Positions 50,769 to 57,663 of a DNA stretch of 64,000 nt are shown piece after piece (the stretch's first letter is position 1; every line of letters starts with the position of its first letter). A program made the translations under genes and the position numbers. The stretch is from Armatimonadetes bacterium DC (GTDB lineage Bacteria; Armatimonadota; Fimbriimonadia; Fimbriimonadales; GBS-DC), in the NCBI GenBank assembly GCA_001442985.1, contig LDYB01000025.1:62001-126000 (forward strand), written 5' to 3'. Under the pieces are notes generated by a model. The model had not been told where the DNA came from. It saw only the letters and a list, made by a program, of their open reading frames with translations, and did no database searches.

Positions 50769-50771
50769 AAT
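50766..50771 (+). promoter_or_regulatory. Leaderless -10 box (TAGAAT) of sigma factor gene
   Basis: Reads GAGGTAGAATCATGCTATG: box, 6 nt, ATG 50778. The first three bases of the box are the stop codon of the upstream gene. Confidence 0.55.
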
Positions 50772-50777
50772 CATGCT

Positions 50778-51365
50778 ATGACCGATGATTCGGTATTGAT
50801 TGAACGCGCCAAAGCAGGCGACACGGAAGCATTTGACCGCCTGTGGCTCCGCCATCGAGATAAGGTGTTTCGTGCGCTCCTGAAAACATGCGGGGGGCAC
50901 ACCGAAACCACGCAGGATGTGCTTCAGGACGCCCTGCTCAGCGCGTTCCGTGCGCTCCAGAACTTTCGCGGCGACGCCAGCTTCGCCACCTGGCTCTATA
51001 CGATTGCACGACGCCTCTGCATCCGCGCCCGCAAAGATTTAGACCGCTTCTACTCGCTGGACGACCCCCTCAACAGCGAAGAGGGGAAGGAAATCCTGCG
51101 GGAGCTGATTGACAAGCATGCGCAGGACCCCGAAGCGATTGTAATTGAGAACGAGCTGCGCGAGCGCGTCCAGCAGGCAGTCGCCGAACTGCCCGATTCC
51201 CTGCGCCCTGTGCTGATTATGCGCGATGTGGAGGGGCTTTCCACAGAAGAGACGGCACGGCGTCTGGGGCTGACCGTTCCTGCGGTGAAGGCGCGGCTTC
51301 ATCGGGCGCGGGAGATGCTCCGCCAGAAGCTGGAGGCGTACCTGCGCGAATCGGAGCAGGTATAA
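50778..51365 (+). CDS. RNA polymerase ECF-type sigma factor
   Basis: A 195-aa sigma-70 family protein with regions 2 and 4 only. Region 2: VFRALLKTCGGHTETTQDVLQDALLSAF, then FRGDASFATWLYTIARRLC. Region 4.2: EGLSTEETARRLGLTVPAVKARLHRAREML. A ~40-residue acidic linker separates them (LNSEEGKEILRELIDKHAQDPE). No anti-sigma gene follows; instead a DUF374 acyltransferase and waaA do, hinting at envelope-stress control (inference). Its own mRNA appears leaderless. Confidence 0.9.
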   Translation: MTDDSVLIERAKAGDTEAFDRLWLRHRDKVFRALLKTCGGHTETTQDVLQDALLSAFRALQNFRGDASFATWLYTIARRLCIRARKDLDRFYSLDDPLNSEEGKEILRELIDKHAQDPEAIVIENELRERVQQAVAELPDSLRPVLIMRDVEGLSTEETARRLGLTVPAVKARLHRAREMLRQKLEAYLRESEQV

Positions 51366-51366
51366 T
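51361..51366 (+). promoter_or_regulatory. Leaderless -10 box (TATAAT) of DUF374 gene
   Basis: Reads GCAGGTATAATCGGAACCGTG: box, 7 nt, GTG 51374. It overlaps the last codons and stop of the sigma factor gene. Confidence 0.65.
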
Positions 51367-51373
51367 CGGAACC

Positions 51374-52054
51374 GTGTCGGAGACGCCTTCAGCAGCGACT
51401 TTGCGGCGTGCGAAACGGCTGGGCTGGCTGGGCTACACACTGGCGCGCGTAATTGGGCGCACTGTGCGCCTCTATGTGGAAGGCTGGGAGCCGATTGAGC
51501 GCCACCTGCAGGAGGGCACGGGCGCGGTGATGGTCTCGTGGCACGGGCGCACGCTGATCCCCGCGAACTTCATGCGGGGGCGGGGCATCTGGGCGCTGAT
51601 TTCGCTTTCGCGCGACGGCGAAGTGCAGGCGGAGATTTTCCGTCGCTTCGGGTTCAACATTTTGCGAGGCTCCACCAGTCGGGGAGGGGTGCGGGCGGCG
51701 CTGGAAGCGGCGCGCGAGGTGAAACGGGGCGGCGTGCTGGCGTTCACGCCTGACGGACCGCGCGGTCCCAGCCGTAAGTTCCAGCCGGGTGCCCTGCTGA
51801 TTGCGCAGAAAGCGGGCGCGCCGATCTATCCGGCAGGCGTCAGCGCGTACCCACGCATCCTGCTGCCCACATGGGACAGCTATCTCATCCCGTTACCGTT
51901 CGCACGCGGCGCGTTTCTGATAGGGGAGCCTGTGTGGGTTCCCGAAGATGCCGACAAGGACGCCTTCGCGCGGCTCGCCGAGCAGATAGAAGACGCCATT
52001 AATACCCTCGAGGCACGCGCCGAACAGATTGTACGGGGAGGGCGCCCCCGATGA
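51374..52054 (+). CDS. DUF374 lysophospholipid acyltransferase-like protein
   Basis: A 226-aa protein. Motifs of the family: VSWHGRTLIPANF (HX-type acyltransferase site), LISLSRDGEVQAEIFRRFGF, ILRGSTSRGGVRAAL and FTPDGPRGPSRKFQPGAL. DUF374 proteins resemble the LpxL/LpxM and PlsC acyltransferases and are commonly found beside waaA, suggesting lipid A acylation (family knowledge). Start is GTG 51374. It overlaps waaA by 4 nt, so the two are translationally coupled. Confidence 0.88.
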   Translation: MSETPSAATLRRAKRLGWLGYTLARVIGRTVRLYVEGWEPIERHLQEGTGAVMVSWHGRTLIPANFMRGRGIWALISLSRDGEVQAEIFRRFGFNILRGSTSRGGVRAALEAAREVKRGGVLAFTPDGPRGPSRKFQPGALLIAQKAGAPIYPAGVSAYPRILLPTWDSYLIPLPFARGAFLIGEPVWVPEDADKDAFARLAEQIEDAINTLEARAEQIVRGGRPR

Positions 52055-53382
52055 TACGGCTGGTGTATAACCTGATTCTGTTCCTGCTGACGCCCCTGTG
52101 GGCAGTTTATATCGCGTGGCGCGTTCTCGCAGGCTCATGGCGTGAGCGGTGGTGGGAGCGCTTTGGTTTTGTTGCTGTTCCGCCCCCAAAAGACAAGCGC
52201 CGAATCTGGGTGCATTGCGTGTCGGTAGGTGAGACGCTGGCGGCGCTCCCCGTGCTGAAAGCCATGCGCGCCGCCCTGCCCAACGCCGAAATTGTGCTGA
52301 CCACCACCACGCCCACGGGGCAACGCACAGCGCACGACTCGGCACGCGAGTGGGTGGACTATATCGCCTACTTTCCGCTCGATTTTCCCTTTGCAGTACG
52401 CCGTGCGCTGAGCCGAATCCAGCCCGACCTGCTCACGCTGTTTGAAACGGAGCTCTGGCTGAATCTGCTGGCGGAGCAACATCGGCGGGAAGGGTTTACG
52501 CTGGTGCTAAACGGGCGGCTGAGCGACCGCAGCTTCCGTCGCGCCCAGAGGGTGCGCCCTTTTTACCGTCAAATGCTGGAATGGGTGGATTTTGTATGTG
52601 CCCAGTCGCCGCTGGACGCCGCGCGCTTTGTGGCGCTGGGCATCTCGCCCGCGCGCGTGGAGGTGTGCGGCAACACCAAGTTTGATCAGGCACTGGAAGC
52701 GACGGATGTAGACCCTGCAGAGTGGCGTCGGCGGCTCTCGTTGCCCCCCGAAGCGCCCGTGATTGTGGTGGGTAGCACCCGCACGCCCGAAGAGGAGCGG
52801 CTGGTCGCCGAAGCGTACCGCGCCGTGCAGAGCCAGATGCCCGACACCTGTCTGGTGATTGCCCCGCGCCATCTGGAGCGCGTGCCTGAGCTAAACACGC
52901 TGTTGCAAAGTTATGGCTGGAACCCCTCTCTTCGCAGTCGGCTCCCGTTACCTGAGGGCGAGTATGCGCAGGTTGTGGTGGTGGACACCTTCGGCGAGCT
53001 GGCGCGCCTGTATGCGGTGGGCGATGTGGCGGTCGTGGGCGGCGCGTTCGCCCCACTTGGCGGTCAGAACCTGTTCCAGCCTCTCGCACACGGCAAGCCC
53101 GTCTTTTTCGGACCCCACACCCACAACTTCCGCGATATTGCCCAGATGGCAAAAGAGGCAGGCGTCGGCTTTGAGGTTGCTGATGCGCACGCGCTGGCGC
53201 AGGGCATTCTGGAACTGCTCCAGAACCCCCAGCGCCGCGCCGAGATTGAACAAAAGGCGCGCGAGCTCATTCACACCCACCAGGGCGCAACCCAGCGCAC
53301 GCTGGAACACCTCCTGCGCTGGTGGAACCACGCCCAGCAAGCCCACCAACTCGCGCTCGGAATCCGTCCTCGAAAACTCTAA
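52051..53382 (+). CDS. waaA: 3-deoxy-D-manno-octulosonic-acid (Kdo) transferase
   Basis: A 443-aa GT30 enzyme. An N-terminal membrane anchor (LVYNLILFLLTPLWAVYIAW) is followed by IWVHCVSVGETLAALPVLKA, TTTTPTGQRTA and FPLDFPFAVRRALSRIQPDL. The C-terminal donor domain shows VVGSTRTPEEERLVAEAY, VIAPRHLERV and VGGAFAPLGGQNLFQPLAHGKPV. It attaches Kdo to lipid A precursors at the inner face of the inner membrane. It completes, with kdsA, good evidence for Kdo-type lipopolysaccharide. The start overlaps the DUF374 stop. Confidence 0.94.
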   Translation: MIRLVYNLILFLLTPLWAVYIAWRVLAGSWRERWWERFGFVAVPPPKDKRRIWVHCVSVGETLAALPVLKAMRAALPNAEIVLTTTTPTGQRTAHDSAREWVDYIAYFPLDFPFAVRRALSRIQPDLLTLFETELWLNLLAEQHRREGFTLVLNGRLSDRSFRRAQRVRPFYRQMLEWVDFVCAQSPLDAARFVALGISPARVEVCGNTKFDQALEATDVDPAEWRRRLSLPPEAPVIVVGSTRTPEEERLVAEAYRAVQSQMPDTCLVIAPRHLERVPELNTLLQSYGWNPSLRSRLPLPEGEYAQVVVVDTFGELARLYAVGDVAVVGGAFAPLGGQNLFQPLAHGKPVFFGPHTHNFRDIAQMAKEAGVGFEVADAHALAQGILELLQNPQRRAEIEQKARELIHTHQGATQRTLEHLLRWWNHAQQAHQLALGIRPRKL

Positions 53383-53387
53383 ACGGG

Positions 53388-53393
53388 TACAAT
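53388..53393 (+). promoter_or_regulatory. -10 box (TACAAT) of TIGR00300 gene
   Basis: Reads ACGGGTACAATTCCCC directly after the waaA stop, 24 nt before ATG 53418, with GAGGT in the short leader. Confidence 0.6.
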
Positions 53394-53417
53394 TCCCCAC
53401 ACGAGGTGCAACCGACG

Positions 53418-54656
53418 ATGGTGTCCGAAATGATTCGTCTGGAAGGGCATGTGATCGACTCGCTGGTGCTTTCCAAAGTGCTGGATATTCTCTCTTCCTA
53501 CGAAGGGGTTCGCTACGAGATACGCCACGCGAAAATCGGGCACACGCGCGAAGAGACCAGCGAGTTTGAGATTCTGGTTCAGGCGGAAAGCGAAGACCTG
53601 CTGGAGCGCGTGCTGGAGGAGGTGCAACTGCACGGGGCACAGTTTTCTCACCGAAACGCCCATCTGGAGCCTGCCCCCAAAGATGGCGTGTTCCCCGAAG
53701 ATTTCTATTCCACCACCAATCTGGAGACCTATGTGCGCGTGCATAATCGCTGGATTCCAGTGGAGAATATCGAGATGGATTGCGGGGTGCGGGTGTGGAA
53801 GGAGGGCGACCACTGGCGTGCGGCGACCGTGCCGATGGCGCGGGTCAAAGCGGGCGATTTAATCGTGGTGGGGCATGAGGGCATCCGCGTGACGCCTCCA
53901 GAGCGCCGCGATCCCACCAGCGTGTTCGCCTTTATGGGGAGCGATGTGTCTTCTGAAAAGCCCAAAGAGCGGGCGGTGCGCGGCGTTGCCGAAGAGGTGC
54001 GCAAAGCCAAAGCGCGGGGCGAAAAGGTGCTGTTCGTGGGCGGTCCCGCGATTATCCACACGGGCGCAGGACCCTATCTGGAGCAACTGTTGCGCAACGG
54101 CTGGATCGATGTGCTGTTTGCGGGGAACGCGCTCGCCGCGCATGATATCGAGGCGGCGCTTTACGGCACTTCGCTGGGCGTCTCGCTGGAGCTGGGCGCA
54201 CCCGTGCGACACGGACACCAGCACCACATCCGCGCCATCAACCGCATCCGCCTGCTGGGCGGCATCCGTCAGGCGGTGGAGCAGGGCGTGCTGACGCGCG
54301 GCGTGATGTATACCTGCGTCAAGTACGGCATCCCCTTCGTGCTGGCGGGTAGCATCCGCGACGACGGTCCCCTGCCCGAAGTGATTACCGATGTGCTGGA
54401 CGCGCAGGACGCGATGCGCGCCCATATCCCCGGCGTCGGGGTCGCGATTATGGTCGCCACAACACTCCACTCCGTCGCCACGGGCAATATGCTCCCTGCC
54501 AGCGTGCGCGTGTTTTGCGTGGACAACGACGCCGATACCGTCATCAAACTCACCGACCGCGGCACGCATCAGACCTTCCCGATTGTTACCGACTGCCACT
54601 TCTTCATGAAGGAGCTGGCGCTCCAGTTGATCGAGCCGTTTCGGGGCAAGGGCTAA
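53418..54656 (+). CDS. TIGR00300/LOR-SDH domain protein (ornithine cyclodeaminase-like)
   Basis: A 412-aa protein. The N-terminus IRLEGHVIDSLVLSKVLDIL and the DFYSTTN motif match the LOR/SDH conserved region. The Rossmann-like C-terminal domain includes VLFVGGPAIIHTGAGPYLEQL, NALAAHDIEAALYGTSLGVSL and GHQHHIRAINRIR. Related proteins are archaeal-type ornithine cyclodeaminase and the C-terminal domain of cyanobacterial ArgZ/AgrE arginine-metabolism enzymes (family knowledge). It likely acts on ornithine or a related amino acid with NAD. It follows waaA but has its own promoter. Confidence 0.85.
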   Translation: MVSEMIRLEGHVIDSLVLSKVLDILSSYEGVRYEIRHAKIGHTREETSEFEILVQAESEDLLERVLEEVQLHGAQFSHRNAHLEPAPKDGVFPEDFYSTTNLETYVRVHNRWIPVENIEMDCGVRVWKEGDHWRAATVPMARVKAGDLIVVGHEGIRVTPPERRDPTSVFAFMGSDVSSEKPKERAVRGVAEEVRKAKARGEKVLFVGGPAIIHTGAGPYLEQLLRNGWIDVLFAGNALAAHDIEAALYGTSLGVSLELGAPVRHGHQHHIRAINRIRLLGGIRQAVEQGVLTRGVMYTCVKYGIPFVLAGSIRDDGPLPEVITDVLDAQDAMRAHIPGVGVAIMVATTLHSVATGNMLPASVRVFCVDNDADTVIKLTDRGTHQTFPIVTDCHFFMKELALQLIEPFRGKG

Positions 54657-54658
54657 GG

Positions 54659-54664
54659 TATCCT
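54659..54664 (+). promoter_or_regulatory. Weak leaderless -10 box (TATCCT) of methyltransferase gene
   Basis: Reads AAGGTATCCTTACTGCCGATG: GG, box, 8 nt, ATG 54673, no ribosome site. It overlaps the stop of the preceding gene. Confidence 0.45.
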
Positions 54665-54672
54665 TACTGCCG

Positions 54673-55542
54673 ATGTGGCGCGGACGCATCTACTTCGGCG
54701 ATAACCTGCAGGTACTGAAAACCCTGCCCTCCGAATCGGTGGATTTGATTTATATTGACCCGCCCTTCAACACGGGCAAAGAACAACGCTACACGGCTCT
54801 GCGCACGGTGCGCTCTGAGTCGGGCGATCGGGTGGGTTTCGGGGGCAGGCGGTATCAGACGCTCACGCTCGGCTCACGGAGTTTCGTGGACATTTTTGAC
54901 GACTATCTCGCCTTTCTGGAGCCGCGCCTGCAGGAAGCGTATCGCGTGCTGGCGCCGCACGGCAGCCTCTACTTCCATATTGACTACCGCGAAGTCCATT
55001 ACTGCAAGGTTCTGCTGGACGCCATTTTCGGGCGTGAGTGCTTCCTGAACGAGATTATCTGGGCATACGACTATGGTGGTCGCCCGCGCCGCAAGTGGCC
55101 TCCCAAACACGATAATATTTTGCTCTATGTGAAAGACCCGAAGCGCTACATTTTCAACGCTGATGAGATAGACCGCATTCCCTACATGGCACCCGGGCTG
55201 GTGGGCGCGGAGAAGGCGCAACGGGGCAAGCTGCCCACCGATGTGTGGTGGCACACGATTGTGCCCACCACCAGCAAGGAGCGTGTGGGCTACCCGACTC
55301 AGAAGCCGTTGGGCATTTTGCGTCGTATTCTTCGCGCCTCCTCGCGCCCTGGGGATCTGGTGCTGGACTTTTTCGCGGGCAGCGGCACCACAGGCGTCGC
55401 CGCGCTGGAACTGGGCAGGCGGTTTATTCTGGTGGACAACAACCCCGAAGCGATTGAGGTGATGAAGCGTCGCTTTCACGGCTGGGATGGAATCGAGTGG
55501 GTGGGGGTGGAGGCTGACACGGAAGCCCTTAGCCTGTTTTGA
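54673..55542 (+). CDS. Solitary beta-class DNA methyltransferase (N6-adenine or N4-cytosine)
   Basis: A 289-aa enzyme. The catalytic motif IYIDPPFNTGK comes first and the AdoMet motif VLDFFAGSGTTGVAALELGR last, with the target region between them: this order defines the beta class. DPPF is compatible with N6-adenine or N4-cytosine methylation. YPTQKPLGILRRIL is the usual pre-motif I segment. No restriction endonuclease gene is adjacent, so it may be an orphan, regulatory methylase. It is directly followed by repeat copy C. Confidence 0.9.
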   Translation: MWRGRIYFGDNLQVLKTLPSESVDLIYIDPPFNTGKEQRYTALRTVRSESGDRVGFGGRRYQTLTLGSRSFVDIFDDYLAFLEPRLQEAYRVLAPHGSLYFHIDYREVHYCKVLLDAIFGRECFLNEIIWAYDYGGRPRRKWPPKHDNILLYVKDPKRYIFNADEIDRIPYMAPGLVGAEKAQRGKLPTDVWWHTIVPTTSKERVGYPTQKPLGILRRILRASSRPGDLVLDFFAGSGTTGVAALELGRRFILVDNNPEAIEVMKRRFHGWDGIEWVGVEADTEALSLF

Positions 55543-55554
55543 CGGCTTATGCAA

Positions 55555-55919
55555 GAGGCTGCCAGAAAAACGAGCAAGCAACAGGCTCGTAAGGCGACTG
55601 TGCCCCGACGGCTAAAGCTGCTCTGTTGCAAGGATACTTCTGGAACCCACGATGCCCCCGAAAGAGCGACGGCTAAAGCCGTTCCTATGAGACGAAGCCG
55701 ACCTGCGTCGGCTCAGCCCCCCAACCCCCCGTAAACAGGGGGCTATAGCCAGCGGAGGCTGGCTTTGTTTATTAGGAACGGCTTCAGCCGTCAGGGCACA
55801 GGTTCCAAGACGGCACGCCTGTCAAAAAGCCTCCCCCGAAGACCTGGAGGCAGGGGTCTCGGAACGCTCACGCCCCTATCCTTGCAACAGAGCAGGTTCA
55901 CCCGTCTGGATTCAAGCAC
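55555..55919 (+). repeat. Dispersed nested-palindrome repeat, copy C (expanded)
   Basis: Core as in copy B: GACGGCTAAAGCCGTTCCTA (55668-55687) with TAGGAACGGCTTCAGCCGTC (55773-55792), 19 of 20 complementary. The two inner hairpins are now separated by an insert with its own stem. An additional perfect 18-bp inverted repeat, CTGCTCTGTTGCAAGGAT (55618-55635) and ATCCTTGCAACAGAGCAG (55878-55895), encloses the core. The left flank 55618-55687, reversed, matches the right flank of copy B, so this copy carries the tail on both sides in inverted orientation. Confidence 0.85.
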
Positions 55920-56014
55920 AAAATTCATAGACAGTCTCTTAGAATGTCCTCTTTTCGCCCCCGAAAAGAGGCCGATTAGCACAAAAGCCCTATCCCACTA
56001 CGCGCCAAGTGGTG

Positions 56015-56020
56015 TATAAT
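56015..56020 (+). promoter_or_regulatory. -10 box (TATAAT) of lectin gene
   Basis: Reads GGTGTATAATGGGAACC, 59 nt before ATG 56080; the leader carries AAGGAGGT (56065-56072) 7 nt before the start. Confidence 0.6.
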
Positions 56021-56079
56021 GGGAACCAGGAGAGAAACGCCTCTCTTTGCACAACGCTTTTATGAAGGAGGTCAACACG

Positions 56080-56778
56080 ATGCTGAGGGTACGACAGAAC
56101 AAAGCGAGCATCGCGCTGAGGGCGCGACTGAGCGGTGTGCTGTTGATAGGATTGCTAACGCTGTTAGCATCAATCGCGCAGCCAGTGTACTGGGAAGGAA
56201 ACGGGCACTACTACGAAATTGTTCTCAGCAGCAACATAGCATGGAATAATGCTCGTATTCAGGCAGAACAGCGGACCTATCAGTGTCGTCGTGGGTATCT
56301 GGCGACGATTACCTCTCAAGCAGAGCAAGACTTTATCTGGAACCTGCTCCGCGCGAATCACAGTTGTGGTAGTGTCTCGTCGCAGTTTTACCTCGGCGGA
56401 TACGAGGACCCTGCAGGAACTGGAAACTGGTACTGGGTCACTGGGGAGCCGATGAGTTTTACTTACTGGCAGCCAGGCGAACCGAACAATCGGGGATATG
56501 AAACAGTGATTGCGCTTGGGCTTTATTGCTCAGGGCACTGGAATAATGTTCCACCCGGTGGGTCATGGGGGGCGCGTGGCTACATCGTTGAGTACGGTGA
56601 AGCCAGCGCAGGCGGCGATGTGGATCAAAATGGTTGCGTGGACGATGCCGACCTGCTTGCTGTTTTGTTCGCGTTTGGACAGAGCGGCTCTGGCTTGCCT
56701 GAAGATGTGAATTGCGACGGCACCGTGGACGACGCCGACCTGTTGACTGTGCTGTTTAACTTCGGCAGTGGGTGTTAG
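56080..56778 (+). CDS. Secreted C-type lectin-like protein with dockerin-like C-terminus
   Basis: A 232-aa protein. The signal peptide LSGVLLIGLLTLLASIAQ leads into a C-type lectin domain (about 45-175): GHYYEIVLSSNIAWNNARIQ, GYLATITSQAEQDFIWNLL and the sugar-specificity style motif WQPGEPNN. A closing YCSGHWNNVPPG follows. EPN is associated with mannose-type sugars in animal lectins (family knowledge). The tail GGDVDQNGCVDDADLL...NCDGTVDDADLLTVLFNF ends GSGC, as in the proteins at 41535 and 43192. The start is fixed by AAGGAGGT. No terminator was seen downstream. Confidence 0.88.
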   Translation: MLRVRQNKASIALRARLSGVLLIGLLTLLASIAQPVYWEGNGHYYEIVLSSNIAWNNARIQAEQRTYQCRRGYLATITSQAEQDFIWNLLRANHSCGSVSSQFYLGGYEDPAGTGNWYWVTGEPMSFTYWQPGEPNNRGYETVIALGLYCSGHWNNVPPGGSWGARGYIVEYGEASAGGDVDQNGCVDDADLLAVLFAFGQSGSGLPEDVNCDGTVDDADLLTVLFNFGSGC

Positions 56779-56920
56779 TGGGCACCTCGGCTGTCCCAAC
56801 CTTTCGCCTGCCTATGAACGGGTCGGCAGGGGCGAGGCATGCCTTGAAGGGTTCAGACTGGCTGCTGTATCGTTGCTGGAAAGCTAACGGGTAGTTAGAA
56901 GCTCCTCTCCTCACGCATTC
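56779..56920. other. Short intergenic stretch before MerR promoter
   Basis: About 140 bp without a recognisable gene. CTAAC/GTTAG around GGGTA (56884-56898) is a minor hairpin; I see nothing else. Confidence 0.3.
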
Positions 56921-56952
56921 TTGACTCTCCACTCGACTGGAGGGTGTATACT
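56921..56952 (+). promoter_or_regulatory. MerR-type promoter/operator (20-bp spacer with dyad)
   Basis: -35 TTGACT (56921-56926) and -10 TATACT (56947-56952) are separated by a 20-bp spacer. This is the overlong spacing typical of MerR-activated promoters. Inside is the dyad ACTCTCCA (56924-56931) - ctcgac - TGGAGGGT (56938-56945), 7 of 8 symmetric. It closely resembles the general layout of ZntR/PbrR/MerR metal operators (family knowledge). The regulator's own start ATG 56962 is 9 nt after the -10. Confidence 0.8.
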
Positions 56953-56961
56953 ATCCCTACC

Positions 56962-57618
56962 ATGGAGCGACTCTGGCAGATTGGGGAGCTGGCGAAGTGT
57001 GCGGGGGTCAAGGTCTCCACCCTGCGCTATTACGACGCCTGCGGGGTGTTGCGTCCCGCGAGGCGTGCCGAGTCGGGTTATCGCCTCTATGCGCCAGAGC
57101 AGCTGGAGCAGTTGAGGTTCATTCAGCAGGCGAAGCAGTTGGGTTTGAGCCTGCGACAGGTGCGCCGCGTTTTGGAGCTGAGCGAGTCAGGCGAGCTCCC
57201 ATGCGAGCAAGTTGCGCCCCTGTTGCGCCGCATGGTCGCCCGCCTGAATGAGCGGATTGAGCTCCTGCGCCGACGGCGCGAGGCTTTGCTCCACGCGCTG
57301 AGCCTGCAGGAGCCTGAGAAAGGCTCAGCGCGCCCCTGCTGCCTGTTGTACGCCGCCATGGAATACCTGAGGAGGGAGGATACGATGGCACGCACAATTG
57401 AAGTGTTCACGGCGGGCTGTCCGCTGTGCGACGAGACGATCCAGCGAGTGAAAAACGCCGTAGCTTCCTGTGGCTGCACTGTCATCACGCGCACGCCTGA
57501 CAGCGCCGAAGCCCAGCAGTATGGCATTCGCGCAGTGCCGGCGATAGTGGTGGATGGGCAGCTGGTCTTTACGGGAGTGCCCACTCAAGAGCAAGCGAAC
57601 GCGCTTCTGACTCGCTGA
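56962..57618 (+). CDS. MerR family regulator fused to a thioredoxin-like domain
   Basis: A 218-aa protein. Residues 1-70 are a MerR HTH (WQIGELAKCAGVKVSTLRYY, GYRLYAPEQLEQLRFIQQA). A dimerisation helix to ~115 follows with Cys81 (ELPCEQVAPLL), where metal-sensing MerR proteins keep a ligand, and Cys126-Cys127 in the sensor loop. Residues ~145-218 are a thioredoxin/glutaredoxin-like domain, FTAGCPLCDETI (CPLC 153-156), Cys170 and Cys172, and cis-Pro AVPAIVVDG. It probably senses a soft metal or redox state and controls its own promoter. An in-frame internal start exists at 57385. Confidence 0.85.
   Translation: MERLWQIGELAKCAGVKVSTLRYYDACGVLRPARRAESGYRLYAPEQLEQLRFIQQAKQLGLSLRQVRRVLELSESGELPCEQVAPLLRRMVARLNERIELLRRRREALLHALSLQEPEKGSARPCCLLYAAMEYLRREDTMARTIEVFTAGCPLCDETIQRVKNAVASCGCTVITRTPDSAEAQQYGIRAVPAIVVDGQLVFTGVPTQEQANALLTR
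57385..57618 (+). CDS. Possible separately translated thioredoxin-like domain (internal start)
   Basis: Inside the MerR fusion, ATG 57385 (Met142 of the fusion) is preceded 5-6 nt upstream by a strong GGAGGGAGG (57371-57379). This would give a 77-aa free domain ARTIEVFTAGCPLCDETIQ... ending in AVPAIVVDGQLVFTGVP. The ribosome site is better than that of the MerR start, which is nearly leaderless. So one gene may make both a tethered sensor and a soluble redox protein (inference). Confidence 0.55.
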   Translation: MARTIEVFTAGCPLCDETIQRVKNAVASCGCTVITRTPDSAEAQQYGIRAVPAIVVDGQLVFTGVPTQEQANALLTR

Positions 57619-57624
57619 GAGGTT

Positions 57625-57663
57625 AGCCCCCCTCCCGAACACGGGAAGGGGGGCTGAGTTTTT
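57625..57663. terminator. Terminator between convergent MerR fusion and metalloprotease genes
   Basis: Stem AGCCCCCC-TCCCG / CGGGA-A-GGGGGGCT (57625-57637 and 57642-57655) with one bulged base, followed by TTTTT (57659-57663). It suits the plus-strand gene and its arms also serve the minus-strand gene. Confidence 0.8.

Larger units (their letters stand above)
55543..56079. other. 537-bp intergenic region carrying repeat copy C and a promoter
   Basis: Between the methyltransferase and the lectin gene. It holds copy C of the dispersed repeat (55555-55919), a C5/G5 hairpin insert (CCCCC gtaaaca GGGGG, about 55726-55742) inside the core, a GC-rich stretch (55800-55870) without genes, and the lectin promoter TATAAT at 56015-56020. 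Confidence 0.6.
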
